Positions 47,090 through 59,200 of a DNA stretch of 64,000 nucleotides are shown one piece after another. This DNA comes from Apus apus (lineage: Eukaryota; Chordata; Aves; Apodiformes; Apodidae), in assembly GCF_020740795.1 (NCBI RefSeq), contig NC_067291.1:11722780-11786779 (forward strand), read 5' to 3'. The notes below the pieces were generated by a model. The model worked only from the letters and a program-made list of their open reading frames with translations, had not been told where the DNA came from and did no database searches. The stretch's first letter is position 1. The number at the start of each line of letters is the position of its first letter. A program made the translations under genes and the position numbers.

Positions 47090-49307
47090 ATTTGTTTAAA
47101 GAAACAATTCTACCATAGTTTTAAAGTGTGGAATGAAAACATCATTGTTCTTTATTTGAAAATGACTGAGGTCTGTTAGGAATTGTAGTTTTTCTTCATT
47201 CCCTCAAATAATTTTTCTTTTAGTCTGAACATTGAAATTTCAGTCCCTAACCAGATATTTTAGATAGCAATTAGCAACAAAATGATAAGAAAACAAAAAT
47301 AGAGAAGAAAGGTGATGACACTTGCTGCAAAACTTCAGTTGGAGCATCTGCTAGGATGAAAACTGCTGGCTGCCCAGCCCATAGGAGCTGTGAGAGTTCC
47401 TGCACCACTGAAGACAGGAAGGGCAGGAGATGACCCAGAGGGCCAAAATAATAGTTGCTCTTCCATGCATTTGGTGAATGTTTTGCCAGAATAATGAATT
47501 CAAGATCCATATCTAAATTCTAGCTCAGATCTGCATGAAAAACATTTACCAAATGTCAAATAATACAAAAAATATTTAAAAAAACCATGTATGTAGCAAA
47601 AACTGTAATCTAAAATAAAATGAGAACTTTCCTGTTCTCAGCAGAGGTGTATTTAGTATTTTCATAATGAAGTCTTTATTACTGAAAACAAAATAAATCA
47701 CGGGCTTGCTTGATTGGAAATGGAATGACGTGCTCAACGTTGTATGAACAGATTTTTTTTACAATACCATGAACAGGCACAGAAGATGGAAGCCAAGACA
47801 TCTGGTATCAAAAGGCCAAAACTTGTTGCAGCCTAAATAGGCAGAATTTCATCTCGGCTCTAGTAAAGCCCGTGAAGTGGCTCAACATTTATGATAATTT
47901 TTCCAGTTTCTGTGCTCTCCTGCGCAGGTTTAGATATGTTTGCAGATACCATTATTTTTTTAGAGTTCTGAATAGGTTTTAGATGGCTTGGTATTTCAAT
48001 GAATAAACAGTTACTTTTTCAAAATCAATCAATCAAAAATCCATATATTAAGTATAACAAAAATTTATTTTCCATAACATGAGTTACTTTTTACATGTTC
48101 ACCTATTGTTAAAATAACTGATTACGCTGCAAGCTACTAAAAACTCTAGAGTTTAATTAAAATAGAAGGGTAAAATTACACCGCTTATAAAAAAAACCCG
48201 TATTAGTATTATATACATAACTGCAAATAGATCAAATGGAATATATATGATACACTACTTGAAAGTCCGTATTTTTTCCCTTTTCTGTAAAAGAAATTAG
48301 AAAGGTATTCTTCAGTGTATATTGTTCTAATCACTAGAGTCACTAGAACAAAGAAAACCAACACGGACTGTTGTTAGTAGTTAAAAATAATGCTATTCCT
48401 ACTTTGCACCATGACCTGAAGTGGAGTGAGGCTCCCCACCTCCCACTCCTCCAGCGCTGAGAGCTGAGCCACAATTTCAGTATTTTAAAGCCGAAGTACA
48501 GAAACAGACACTCTTGTCTAATATAACACTTGCATATTTTTCAGCAAACTACAGTAAACAGAACTGTATTTTCTGAAAGGATGTTAAAAATAGAAGCATA
48601 AGATCTTTTCCCACCTAGAATTGTATCCTTACAATTAAAGACTATTAGCTGGCATCCCTTTTAACCGTCAAACTCAGACAGTGGCAGTTCTACAGCCACA
48701 AAGAGAAGCAGTAAATGAGAAGAACATGTTACTACACTGCATTTGAGAAAGTTTGGCTCCAAGCTATGCACTGATTAATATCAGATCTCCTTCTTTACTT
48801 GCCTCTTGACAATCTTGTCACATCTGGCTGACAAATCCTTACAAGCTTATCCAAACCAAGGCAGCCCAGATCATGCTCCGGGAGTAGCTTGAAGGAAGCG
48901 GCAACACCAGCCATGCACTGATGTGCCATCATGAAACTAATGAAGCTGACTTCACTTGCAGACTGCAGAACACGAAGAAACACAACATGCCTCAAGGTTT
49001 TGCAACATAACGCAGTTAGCTCACCAAAAGATAAGACAAACAATCAGCTCCTGAGGTTCAACAAGCCAAGTAGTTACACAAATTACAGAAATTTATACAG
49101 AAATCTATTGAACAACAACCTCAGCTAAATGAGCACAATAAGCTCCAACTTCAGCTAGGATGTGAAAATTGACTGCCAAATGCCTTTCAAACAATGGTTT
49201 GTTTTAAATTAAAACAAAACCAGTTTACTTCATTTTCTTTCTTCCACATCCCCAAAACAACAGAATGTTGCCTGGCTCCCAGGTTATCCAAACTGAAAAA
49301 CATTATT

Positions 49308-49337
49308 AAAAACAACAACAAAACAACAACAAAACAA
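49308..49337. repeat. (AAC)n tract
   Basis: Imperfect AAC/AAAAC units. Simple sequence. Confidence 0.85.
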
Positions 49338-49689
49338 AGAAAAAGAAAGCGGGGAAAAATATAGTGTCACTTTTAATCCACAGGATTTTACAGAAGGATA
49401 AACCACAGCCTGTGTGTTATCAGTAGCCCTCCCCTGGGTTAGCGATCTGCCCTCTCCTCATTTTTAAACCAAGGATTCGTTACACAGAGGACTACAAGTA
49501 TTTGGCCAATTAATAAACTAGAAAGTAAAATGCTGATTCTTCAGCCCATCTAACAAAACCTCATTATGCATGAACTGACAATTAAACCATGTTTATTTTT
49601 CTATGTGATGAAAAAAAATAAATTAGTGTCTCGTATTCTGATGCACTCAACCTCTTAATTAGTGCAATATATTTAAAAAAACTAGAGCC

Positions 49690-49775
49690 CCTCCATACAC
49701 ACACACAAACAGACACTCATTTCCCCCCCCCGTGCCCCCCCTTTCTTCCTTCCTTTTCCCCCCACACCCCCGAAA
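49690..49775. repeat. CA and poly-C/CT-rich low-complexity tract
   Basis: A short CA run is followed by C8-10 runs interrupted by GTG and then CTTTCTTCCTTCC and CCCCC. On the minus strand this is G/A-rich and could form unusual structure. No gene is associated. Confidence 0.85.
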
Positions 49776-49980
49776 TACAAACAAGCTGATCCTAAGAAAA
49801 GAATTACTGGCCTTATTTTCTCGATGCTAAATAGTCAACAATAAATTGTATATAAAGTGCACACATTAGACTGCACTTTAGTGGTGATTTCTAAAGAACT
49901 TCGTAGTGAAATTACATTGTTGTCTACTCTCCAGTGCATTTATACGTCATGATAATGATAATGTATCTGCTTAAAGCACT

Positions 49981-50003
49981 TGACTCAGAACACATCTGAG
50001 TCA
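49981..50003. promoter_or_regulatory. Palindromic pair of AP-1 consensus sites
   Basis: TGACTCAGA (49981-49989), a 5-base spacer, then TCTGAGTCA (49995-50003), which is its exact reverse complement. Each arm contains a full AP-1 (Fos/Jun) site, TGACTCA or TGAGTCA. It lies about 12 kb upstream of BNC1 exon 2. BNC1 is a basal-keratinocyte gene and AP-1 is a major epidermal regulator, so an enhancer role is plausible but inferred only. Confidence 0.4.
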
Positions 50004-53000
50004 CAAATCACAGATTTTATTGCTATTAATGTATATTGAGGAATCGTACAATTAAACATTGTCAAGTATTTATGATTTACATGCTACTATTTCAATTGGA
50101 AAACAATTACACAAGTGATGGCTCTGCTTATAATCAGCCTGCAATTCTGCATTACTTACTGTAGAACAGAAAAGTCATAGTTGTTTACAGTGCACAGCAG
50201 AGAGAAAAACAGGATTTTTTAATATAAACTAGTTTTTTACTTTCACAGTATCTCTTTGTAATTAAGAAATGGAGAGTACAGCTCCTTACAGCTCTCATCT
50301 CCATTGTTCATTACCCAAAACAACACCATTGCAAGATTTTTTTTATATCTCCACAGTGCATAACCACAAGTAAAAGTTGCACAGTAAAAATACACATTCA
50401 TATAGAACTGCAAAGAACTTTCCTTACCTCAGACATTCTTACTGTGCTTATGTTTCCAGAGCTATAAAACAGTTTCCCATTCCCTCAGTGAGTTGTACAA
50501 AGAAGTACTGGAAACACTCCTGCCTGTACAAGTACTAAGGCAGAACCATCACACGCCTCTTTACTCTTGTCTGACTCTGAGCACCTCAAGGTCTGATGTA
50601 TGCTCAGGCTGTGCACAGGGGAGTGAAATAAGATCCTCCCCCTTGGTGTTCTCCAGACCTACAGTACGAAGTTGTGTCTGCCTCTCACCTCTGCAGCCAG
50701 CTCTCACCTCGCTGCCCCGGAGTGGTGTGCTCCAGCGTGCTCCTCCAGTCGCAGGGCAGTCCCCTCACAGCTGGCTTGAAGAGGGCATGACACTCATCTT
50801 TCACAGAGATTTGATCAAAAGGAGTCACGGAGGCTTGAGGCGCTCCTAATGCAGTGCGAGGAGATTCTACCTCTGCTCTGGCAGCCTAAGTAATGCATTA
50901 AATCAATGCAGCTGACCTAAGGCCTATTACAGGGTGGGTTTTTTTTTTTCCTTCTCAGAGTGTACAACTATCTGCAAATAAGCTATGAGGTACTTATGAT
51001 TAAAATTACTTATTTTTAGTGTCAGAGTGTTGTTTTTCAAATTGCAGCTGCTGTGGGTTTTTTTTTTTCTTTTTAAACGTGCAGATTTCAAAGGTTCACC
51101 GAGTGGGGTGTGTATTTTCTAAAGTTAAAAAATTTCCCCCTATCAACTTACTTTTGAGTTAGGGCTGAATTTTATTTCTTTTTATGAAGTTGAAGCTTCC
51201 TATTAAGAGAAATACAGGTCATAAAGACAGGAGAAGAATTACTTTCCAGTAATTGGGGCAAAATCTGGTTTCAGTTATTCAGGTGTTGGGTTGCATTCAT
51301 GAGTTAGAGCAGGATTTTTGCCATAGTCTTTTCTCACCTATTTAAAAAAACAACACAAAACCCCAAACAAAACACTTCTCCTATTTACTCTACTTTTGCC
51401 TCCTCTAGATAATTTCTTGGCAGTCTCCTAACACAGGAATACACTGTACTACACCCAGAGAATAGACATGAGCAAGTTGCATTGAACTCAGTGGGAATCC
51501 TTGTAGGAACATACCAGGACAGTATTTGACCAGATGATTACCTGTAATCCTGTAGGAAGGGCAGCAGGAAATAAGATGGCTGCAGGGAGAAGGCAGCTAA
51601 TGTATTATTATTCTTGATTAATTTGTTGTCTTCTAATCCTATTTACTATTTGCTAGATATATGCACAATGCTTAACAAGAGAACACAATTTACATTTTAC
51701 TAAATACTGAAGTACAATAAAAGCTAACTCCATGGCAATAGCTGGAATCATGCCAGGATAAAGCCAATGGGATACCAGAACTTGGTCCCACAGAGCATAA
51801 CCTGAAGCATCCACTTTCCCTAAATCCCAAGGTTTTTGCACCCTATCCCTTATTTCCACTGCCCCCCCCCCGCCCCGAGCTATTGAACAATACTGAAAAC
51901 AAGAGCGGGGGATTGAGTTTCATAGTACGGTCTGCCAGATACTTCTGTCAAAATACTGTGAAGTGTGAGAAGAGTCAACCACTGACGGCAGCTTGGTCCT
52001 TCCCCATCAGAACTCTGTGTGGGGGCTGCAGTGTCACCTCTGCCCCCACATCATGCCAGGGTGCTTCTCTCTCAGGCACGTGGGGCAGTCACGCACCGAT
52101 TCTCAGTGGTCTTGTAAGCTGTAGGAACAAGTGCCTGAGAAGTCATGGCTGACATCAGGCTATTTGAGGTGATTCTTAACAGCAGCTTTTGAAAAGCATG
52201 TGCTCTGTGATGAGGACAGGACCTAACTGCTCTCTCAGGATGATAACTCAAAGCCAAAGGCACACCTTGTTACTAAAATCATATTTCCTTCTTAATGAAA
52301 CAAGCAGCGATGTAACTAAAAAGGACTCTACCTGATTGAGAATTCTGCAACAAAAGCAGAAGAGTGGCTTAAGATTACATAAACTGCCAGAAGCTCTGAA
52401 TTGACTTCAAAATGATAAGTGACTAAAACTTAGATGTGTGGAGAGCTGCTCTTCCCTCTAGCCAGTTCCCAGGAAAAAAATCTACTTACTATCTATCTGC
52501 CGTTTGCCTGGAAGATGATAATTCTTATTAAATGGGCTAACTATCCACAGCAAACAATTTAAGGCCTATTTACTTTTTTTCCTAATTAATTATCTACCGA
52601 GAGTCTTTTATTTTAAGCATTATTTTCATTATTGGAGCTTTTTCAATGAATATTTTATGGGAATATATTAACGCCTTAATCTTTTAAAACTATTTCACTA
52701 GGACTGATTAGCAATTTTTCAGTGTTTTACTATCTGTGCACCTTTTAGTAAAACCCAACAATCTCCAGCATAACATGACACGTGCGCGGCAGTTTGTATC
52801 TACAGGTCAACTTCTAAAGAAATACTGGCACATTAGCAGCATTTTCAGTAATTGCAGCTGATTCATAGTGCTAGCTTGCTTGTACAGAACAGTTATCAAG
52901 ATGTCTCTTGAAGATCAAAATGGAAACCAGAGGGTGATTCCCATACCTTCTTCCTGCAGTAAAACCTAATGGAAATCTAGGTTCTTGTGGAAAGAAACAG

Positions 53001-53024
53001 GCATTGAGACAGGGCACCAGGCTT

Positions 53025-53240
53025 GAACCAGAGGTCTTGGGCTTCATTTGGGACTCTGCCACTGAGCTGCTATTTGACCTTGGGCAAGTTACTTCAACTA
53101 CAGTTTCTATTTCCTTGATTCTGATTTATTTTGTTTTTATTTTTTTTAATCTATTTGAGTTGGAAGCTCCTTGAGGAAACTACGGAATTGTACTCTGTTC
53201 TCAGGGACAATGCTCAAGGCAAATGAAAGGGGTCCCCAGG
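53025..53240 (+). mobile_element. MIR-family SINE relic
   Basis: The segment with GACTCTGCCACTGAGCTGCT directly followed by ATTTGACCTTGGGCAAGTTA and CTTCAACTACAGTTTC is a clear, diverged copy of the MIR core ('tctgccact-agctgtgtgaccttgggcaagt-acttaac...cagtttc'). The downstream GGAAGCTCCTTGAGGAAAC also resembles MIR/L2-type 3' sequence. It is an ancient amniote SINE with no coding capacity. Confidence 0.75.
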
Positions 53241-56200
53241 TCTGAACTCCATGTAAGTCATAACGTAAATACCTTGAATCATGGTGTAACAATGCAGCCC
53301 AAGGGGAGCTGCTTTCTCCTCCCACCTGCCCCAGCCTGTTTCTTCCTCTCCGTGTCTCAGCCTGTGTGTTCAGAGCAGCATAAGCATAAGGGGACCTAGG
53401 GCAGCGTGTAAAGAGCTAAAACTACTTAACTGAATATAAGAGAGAAGAGCTCCAACACACAGAACTGAATGTAAACTAAAAGCTGATGCTCTTGCCCAGT
53501 TTTTAAGGATGCTTAAAAAATTGGTATTAATCCTGAGGAATCACTGCAATTGAGCCAGCGTGATACAGCACAAACGCACAACACAATCCCCAGGAAAACA
53601 TTTCTCCTAACTATTAAATTTCAGTCATGACCTGAATTTCATTGTTTGATTCCAAAAAGAAAAAACACCCACATAATTCTAAAAAGAATATCAAGAAACT
53701 AAACAAGCACCGACTGAACATTAGGAGTAGGTTTGGTCTTTGCTGCTGTGCTCTCTAGGTAAACGGGTATGTAACGTCCCCAACCACACGCTGCCTGCTT
53801 CACAATTCTACCTGAGTGAGCTGCAAAACGGTGTTAACCTCGGTGTCCTGCCTTCTTGGCCTAAATTCCAAACATGCAATACTCTATGTTCCTCTTACTT
53901 AAGACAGTGCTAGCAAAGATCTTAGTGCTAGTTTAATGCTTACTCACTCACAGCCTTGGAGAGATACGTGGATTAAAAATTGCACCTCTCAGAAGACACA
54001 CGAAGTAATGGTCAGCCCCATGATCACCTTTCCGGGAGAAAAGCCAACAGGAGTAGGAATTACTGTCCAGGACTGAGGGGGACACAAGATTTTGGGCAGG
54101 TAGAAAGAGAAGATAGGCCTCAAGAATGAAGGGAACTGATCAAGTTTCTTAAGGTCTGTGGAAGATCATGTAGGGCACTCCTTGCCTAAGCAACACAGAA
54201 ACCCCAATCTCTTGAGCAGTATTTCTAGATAGGCTGATATTGTGAGGTGGCACAAGCAGATAATACTGAGCTATCAATTGTCCAAAACTGTTTTCCACCA
54301 GCAATTTAACCAGAATTCAAATGTTGATCCCTGTCTTGCTATTTAGGTCCCCTTCTGTGCAATCAGACAAAAAGAAGTCAATGATAAAAAGTTTATTTAA
54401 TACTATCTGCCTTTGCACCCCTGCTGCTGCACTAATTTTCATCTAGCTGTTCACTGCACTACTTGTCATCTGTAGCTTAAAATAGAAGTGAGGTTAAGTG
54501 AGCACTGGCCATTACAAAAAGCTAGTATTTCAAGCAGTGTGTAAGGCAGACCCAGATAGACATCATCAATACCAGGTTATAGCACTGATGCTGTGAAATG
54601 CTGCCTTTCCACAGAAACAGTCACTGGGAAAAAGAAACCCTGCAATTAACAATTATGAAAAGACCTGCCTGAATAGTAAGTTCCTTTTACATATTAATTA
54701 TTGCTTTATGACATGACACATTTGTCTATGAAAAACTTGATTCTGTAAAAGTTTGCCATCTCGTATAGTTGTTGTTTTTTTCCAAAGGCAGTTTTGCAGC
54801 ATGAATAGTACCGTATTATACAACATAGCTTAATTATACATTGCACAGAAAAATCTTAATATACTGATTGTAAAACATATTGCTTTAAAATGTGAAACAG
54901 AATAAAGCAAAGGACTTGGTTTGAGTTCTCTGTGCTAATCGCTATGTTTGTTCCTGTCATATCTTATTAATCTCTTTGCTCATTGAGCTGGTCCTGTTGA
55001 TGATCCTCCTACGAAAGCATTCCCCTGCTTCCAACGACTTCTATAGTTGTATATTTTGACTCTCTAATTTTCATTCTTTGCTGAAATATTTCTGGAGATG
55101 TCTTAGGATCACCAGAAGGGATACAATGCCCCACCCAACTTTTTGATAGCATTAACATGATTTAAGTATTACTCTATTGCACTCTTTAATGCTGTTTTGC
55201 ACTGAGCAAGAGACACACAACTTTTAGAATAAACTTCATGACAAACAGATAAATACAGCATTTTCCCTCTCCTAATGAAAGCAATAGAGTTAATCCACTG
55301 TGAGTGAACTGGTGATGAACTGGTGAGTTCATCCACTTTTGCGATAACTGGGCCTTTCTGTTCACTGCTTATAATTTCATTCCAGGACCTGACAGCATTT
55401 ACAAGAGCTCTAAATTACTTCTTTGTATGCTCTGCTCTACTTTGCATTTTTACAACAACATTTTTGCATTTAGGTAGGTTTCTTAGATTATTTTTTTTTA
55501 AAGCCTTTCAATTCAAACTCTTAATGAGTCAAAAACATATATCTTCTCTGCAAACAGCATTCCTTCTGTACTCTCTCTGCCCTCCCCAGCTTTTTAATAA
55601 ACACCATCTGAACCAATGTGGAGCCTGGAGCATCCAGCTAAACTATTAGCCATTTGCAAACTCATTGGCTTTTCCTATTGTTTGTTTTCTGTATTTTTGC
55701 AAGTTTCTAATTTTAAACTAAATACATTACCTTTCACCTTCTTGCTTAGCAGCTTTCTATACTTGGATTTCAATATATACAACCAAGGAAAAGAAATTAT
55801 AAAGGCCTCACATAGTGACATGACATTATCATCTTTAAAATGTTTTGTAAAGTAGATCAACATCCACAAAATTCAAATGTCAACAAAGCTTCACAATCCA
55901 AATCTGTATTTGTATCTAAAGCTTTCAAACAGCCAAAAATGCACCAACTTTGAAATTGTCTCATCCATAGAAATAGAAACTGTGTATATATGTAGCAAAT
56001 ATCAAGAATGGGAAATTTTTTACAAAAATATGAATCACAATACATTGCTATGCAAAGTAAGCATATTTAAAAGATTTGTCTGAACTGGAACAGTTTTAGG
56101 CATACACTAAAGGACTTTTTTTACTCCTTTCTCCCACTCTAGCTAACCCTGAGATGTGAAAAAGAAAATTGGCTTACCCACTGATTCTTTTCTAAATGTT

Positions 56201-59200
56201 TTAACTACAACAGAATATTCAGCTCCATCTAAATGGATGGCAAAAGACTGCATCACTTTGTCATGGCCAGATGTCATACGTACGAGATACCTAATCAGAG
56301 ATAGCAATCTGAAGAGTGAGATGGCAATGCTGAAGCAAGGACCAGATACCCAAGTGCTCCTGGCAGCTCTGCCCATCTTTCTTTGCATGGTTAGCCTAGG
56401 AATGAAAATGCTAGCAGAGAATATGAACCTATAGACCTTTGGACTACACGAGAAGGGTGTTTTCAAGTGAAATGCAGCTTTCAATTATTATCTAATAACC
56501 AAACAATAATGGGAGTTGAAGTCTTTTGCTGTCAGGGGTTAAGGTGGGAGGCTACACATTTCCCTTTCTGCACAATTCTACCAACTGCCCTCTCATCTTG
56601 CAAGTCCTGTGAGGAGTTTAAAACATTTAATTGCTAACTCTATTATTAAGGAATCTACTTTGTCAAACTGCAGCTCCTAACAATGTTAAGTCTCTTAAAG
56701 CAAATCAGTTTTGATGCTGATGTTTCTCAGGGGTGCAGCATTTAATCCTCAAATTACAACACAAGTTTTAACAGGCAGATTTTGTCCGTCACCGAGATTT
56801 AGTAATTAACAAAAAAATTCAACCTCCTTCCTAACACTAATGGTTTATCAAAAGAATACCAGTAATTGCAGTTAAGATACACTGATGAACCAGGCAGAAA
56901 TACAATGGGGAGACAGACGTGTTTATGCTATCTGATTGAAAGGGCTGAGACACAATTCCAGAGACTTTGTGTTGTCATAAGAGGAATAGTCAGGAACCAC
57001 ATTTGTGCCCCCAGGCCAAAGGGTGTGACATAGGGCCAGAGCTGTGTCGAAGTCAGAATAAAATGTCTGCCATAAAACTGGTAGCCACTCACATTCACGT
57101 GGTTAAAAGAGAGAAGAGCTGGCAGTATGACACCTGGAACACTAATGCTGTTGGGTTGTTTTCCGAAGACAATTGAGTCCTACCAATACAGGAGACACCT
57201 CACCTACAGTATGGAGCTTCATATTTATTTTCACAGCCTCCGGCATCTTCCTTCCTTTTCATTGTGGTTTGTTCTGGGTTTTTTTTAAGTCCTCCTTCTT
57301 TAATACCAGGTAGTGGTTTTCAACTGTTTAAACTATGGCATATAATAGCTGATGAGTAACATAGCAGTAATACCAGTGGTGGCAATTTTGCTTTGTTTCA
57401 TGGGAGTGTTAGAGTGTGAGAGAGATGACTAGGACATGTCTCAGTGGCAAACTGATAAAATGAAAGATGAATTTACCCTGCCTACAAGTGTTCTCAAGTT
57501 TTAATTATAAATACCACACAGATTAAAGAACACTGTTTTTAAAAAAATCTGTTTTCCTCCCAGACAATGAATAAAAACCAAACATTCTATATTTTAAAAT
57601 GAATTTTTGGATCAAGAATTATTGCAAAAAAATTATTACAGTTTATCTGTGGAAGATTTTTTTCCCAAGCTCATAAGCTACACATTTCTGACTAAATGGT
57701 TGAGTTTAACAACCAAGCCTAAAGTACTGTTACTACTAGGATAATAAGTGTTTAGTATGGAGGCATGTTTACCAGCTTTCCTATTCTGCTGAAGGCTTTT
57801 CTTACAACCTTATGCTTTAGCCAAAACTTCTATTCTCAGTTATCTTTTCCCATCTACATCCCCTTCTTATTGACTGGGAGGAAGAAATTTCAGTTCCCAT
57901 TTTACCGTGACATTCCAAGAAAACTTCCTCGAAATGGTCACCTACCCTCCACTTAGCAGACTCCTTTAAAACTGTCTCTTTTTAACTTAAACCAGACATG
58001 TGCTTATTCTCTTTATGCCTAAAATATATGTTGAACTTTGGAAGTTTACCCAGGAGTGAAATCAGAAGGTACAGCAATGTCCTGCAGTAGCAGCATCTGA
58101 CTACCCCCTTTCCGCCGAGCCAGTGTGTCGATAGCAGGAAGGTTTGCAGGGAGCTGCTTTCCATGGACAGCTCCCAGGTGACACCAGACACTGCTGCTGC
58201 TGCAGCCGCAATATCATACATCCTTGATTGAACTTTGATTAATTTTCCAGACTTTCACAGCCTGTGGCAAAAGGATCCGCAGTGGTAGCTGCAGCCATTA
58301 ACTCCATCTTTTGTGATTTCTCCTTCTTCATTATGTTTGGGTCTTGATTGAACTTTGTTCCAAGTTAGTAGCTTTTGGCTATGGACAAGGGAGATCAGAC
58401 TTTAGAGATGGAGTGCAGAAGGATAATAAGTGAAAAACTTGCAGTGAAAACTGCCTGGATAGTCGGTGGTAGCTTTGGATACACCTTGATGATGTGAGTA
58501 GCATGAACAAAAATGTTGGAATTCTGGCTAACACCAATCTAAATGATACAAACTACTGCTTTATGCAGCCACAGTCCAAATGTCTTCCAACATTTGTGCA
58601 CAGTGGATGCTATTTTATTAGGCTGAACAAATTCAAAGTTCTGCCTTCATATAATGAATAAAATTACCATTCCTGGGCAAAGCAGAACTTTACAGAAGCA
58701 CTTGTTTAAAATACATGAATAGTCTCAGTGGTTTCCAAAGATTATTTGCAGACTGTGCTGCTAAATGGTGTGAGCAACTATCCCATTATTTGTCTGCTCA
58801 ATAGGACAACTTTACACTGTAGAGTCAACGAAGTGTCTGTTACCTTATCTAAAAAAGCAGTTTATCAACAGCTAGAACAGATATGACAGTTATTGGGGCA
58901 AAAACTAAAACTGACAGTACTTTACTGAAGTTGTTACACTGAGTTTTCATTACCTTTCTCATTTTGGTCACAGAATGTGTAAACATTTCACAAGTAAAAG
59001 GATATTTCAATTCTAAGAAGATTACTAGTCTGGTTTTCCTACTTTTTTTTTTTCCAATTAATGCTTGAATGTACCACTGTGATACATTCTCAGAATCACT
59101 TATATCTAGTTTTATTGCTGGCTGTTGGTATTTGCCAATGGTGGTGTACAGAAATGGTATACAAAGGTGGCTGTAGTGATCTGCAGCAATTTTTGCCAGA

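Larger units (their letters stand above)
45661..53020. other. BNC1 intron 1 or 5' flank, middle part
   Basis: AT-rich, with no gene recognised. Contains poly-C runs (47076-47089 and 51862-51871), an AAC repeat, a C/CA-rich tract and a palindromic AP-1 pair, listed separately where notable. AT-rich stretches at 49.85-50.15 kb and 52.5-52.75 kb have the look of conserved non-coding DNA, which cannot be tested here. Confidence 0.55.

Noticed and set aside
48795..49043. Minus-strand 82-codon frame as a third copy of the 38.4/40.2-kb repeat
   Set aside because: Only about 11 bases (TTTGGTGAGCT) match convincingly; the rest does not align.
57982..58221. Minus-strand 79-codon frame starting with an Ala run
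   Set aside because: The Ala run comes from a short GCT/GCA repeat; no supporting splice or domain evidence.
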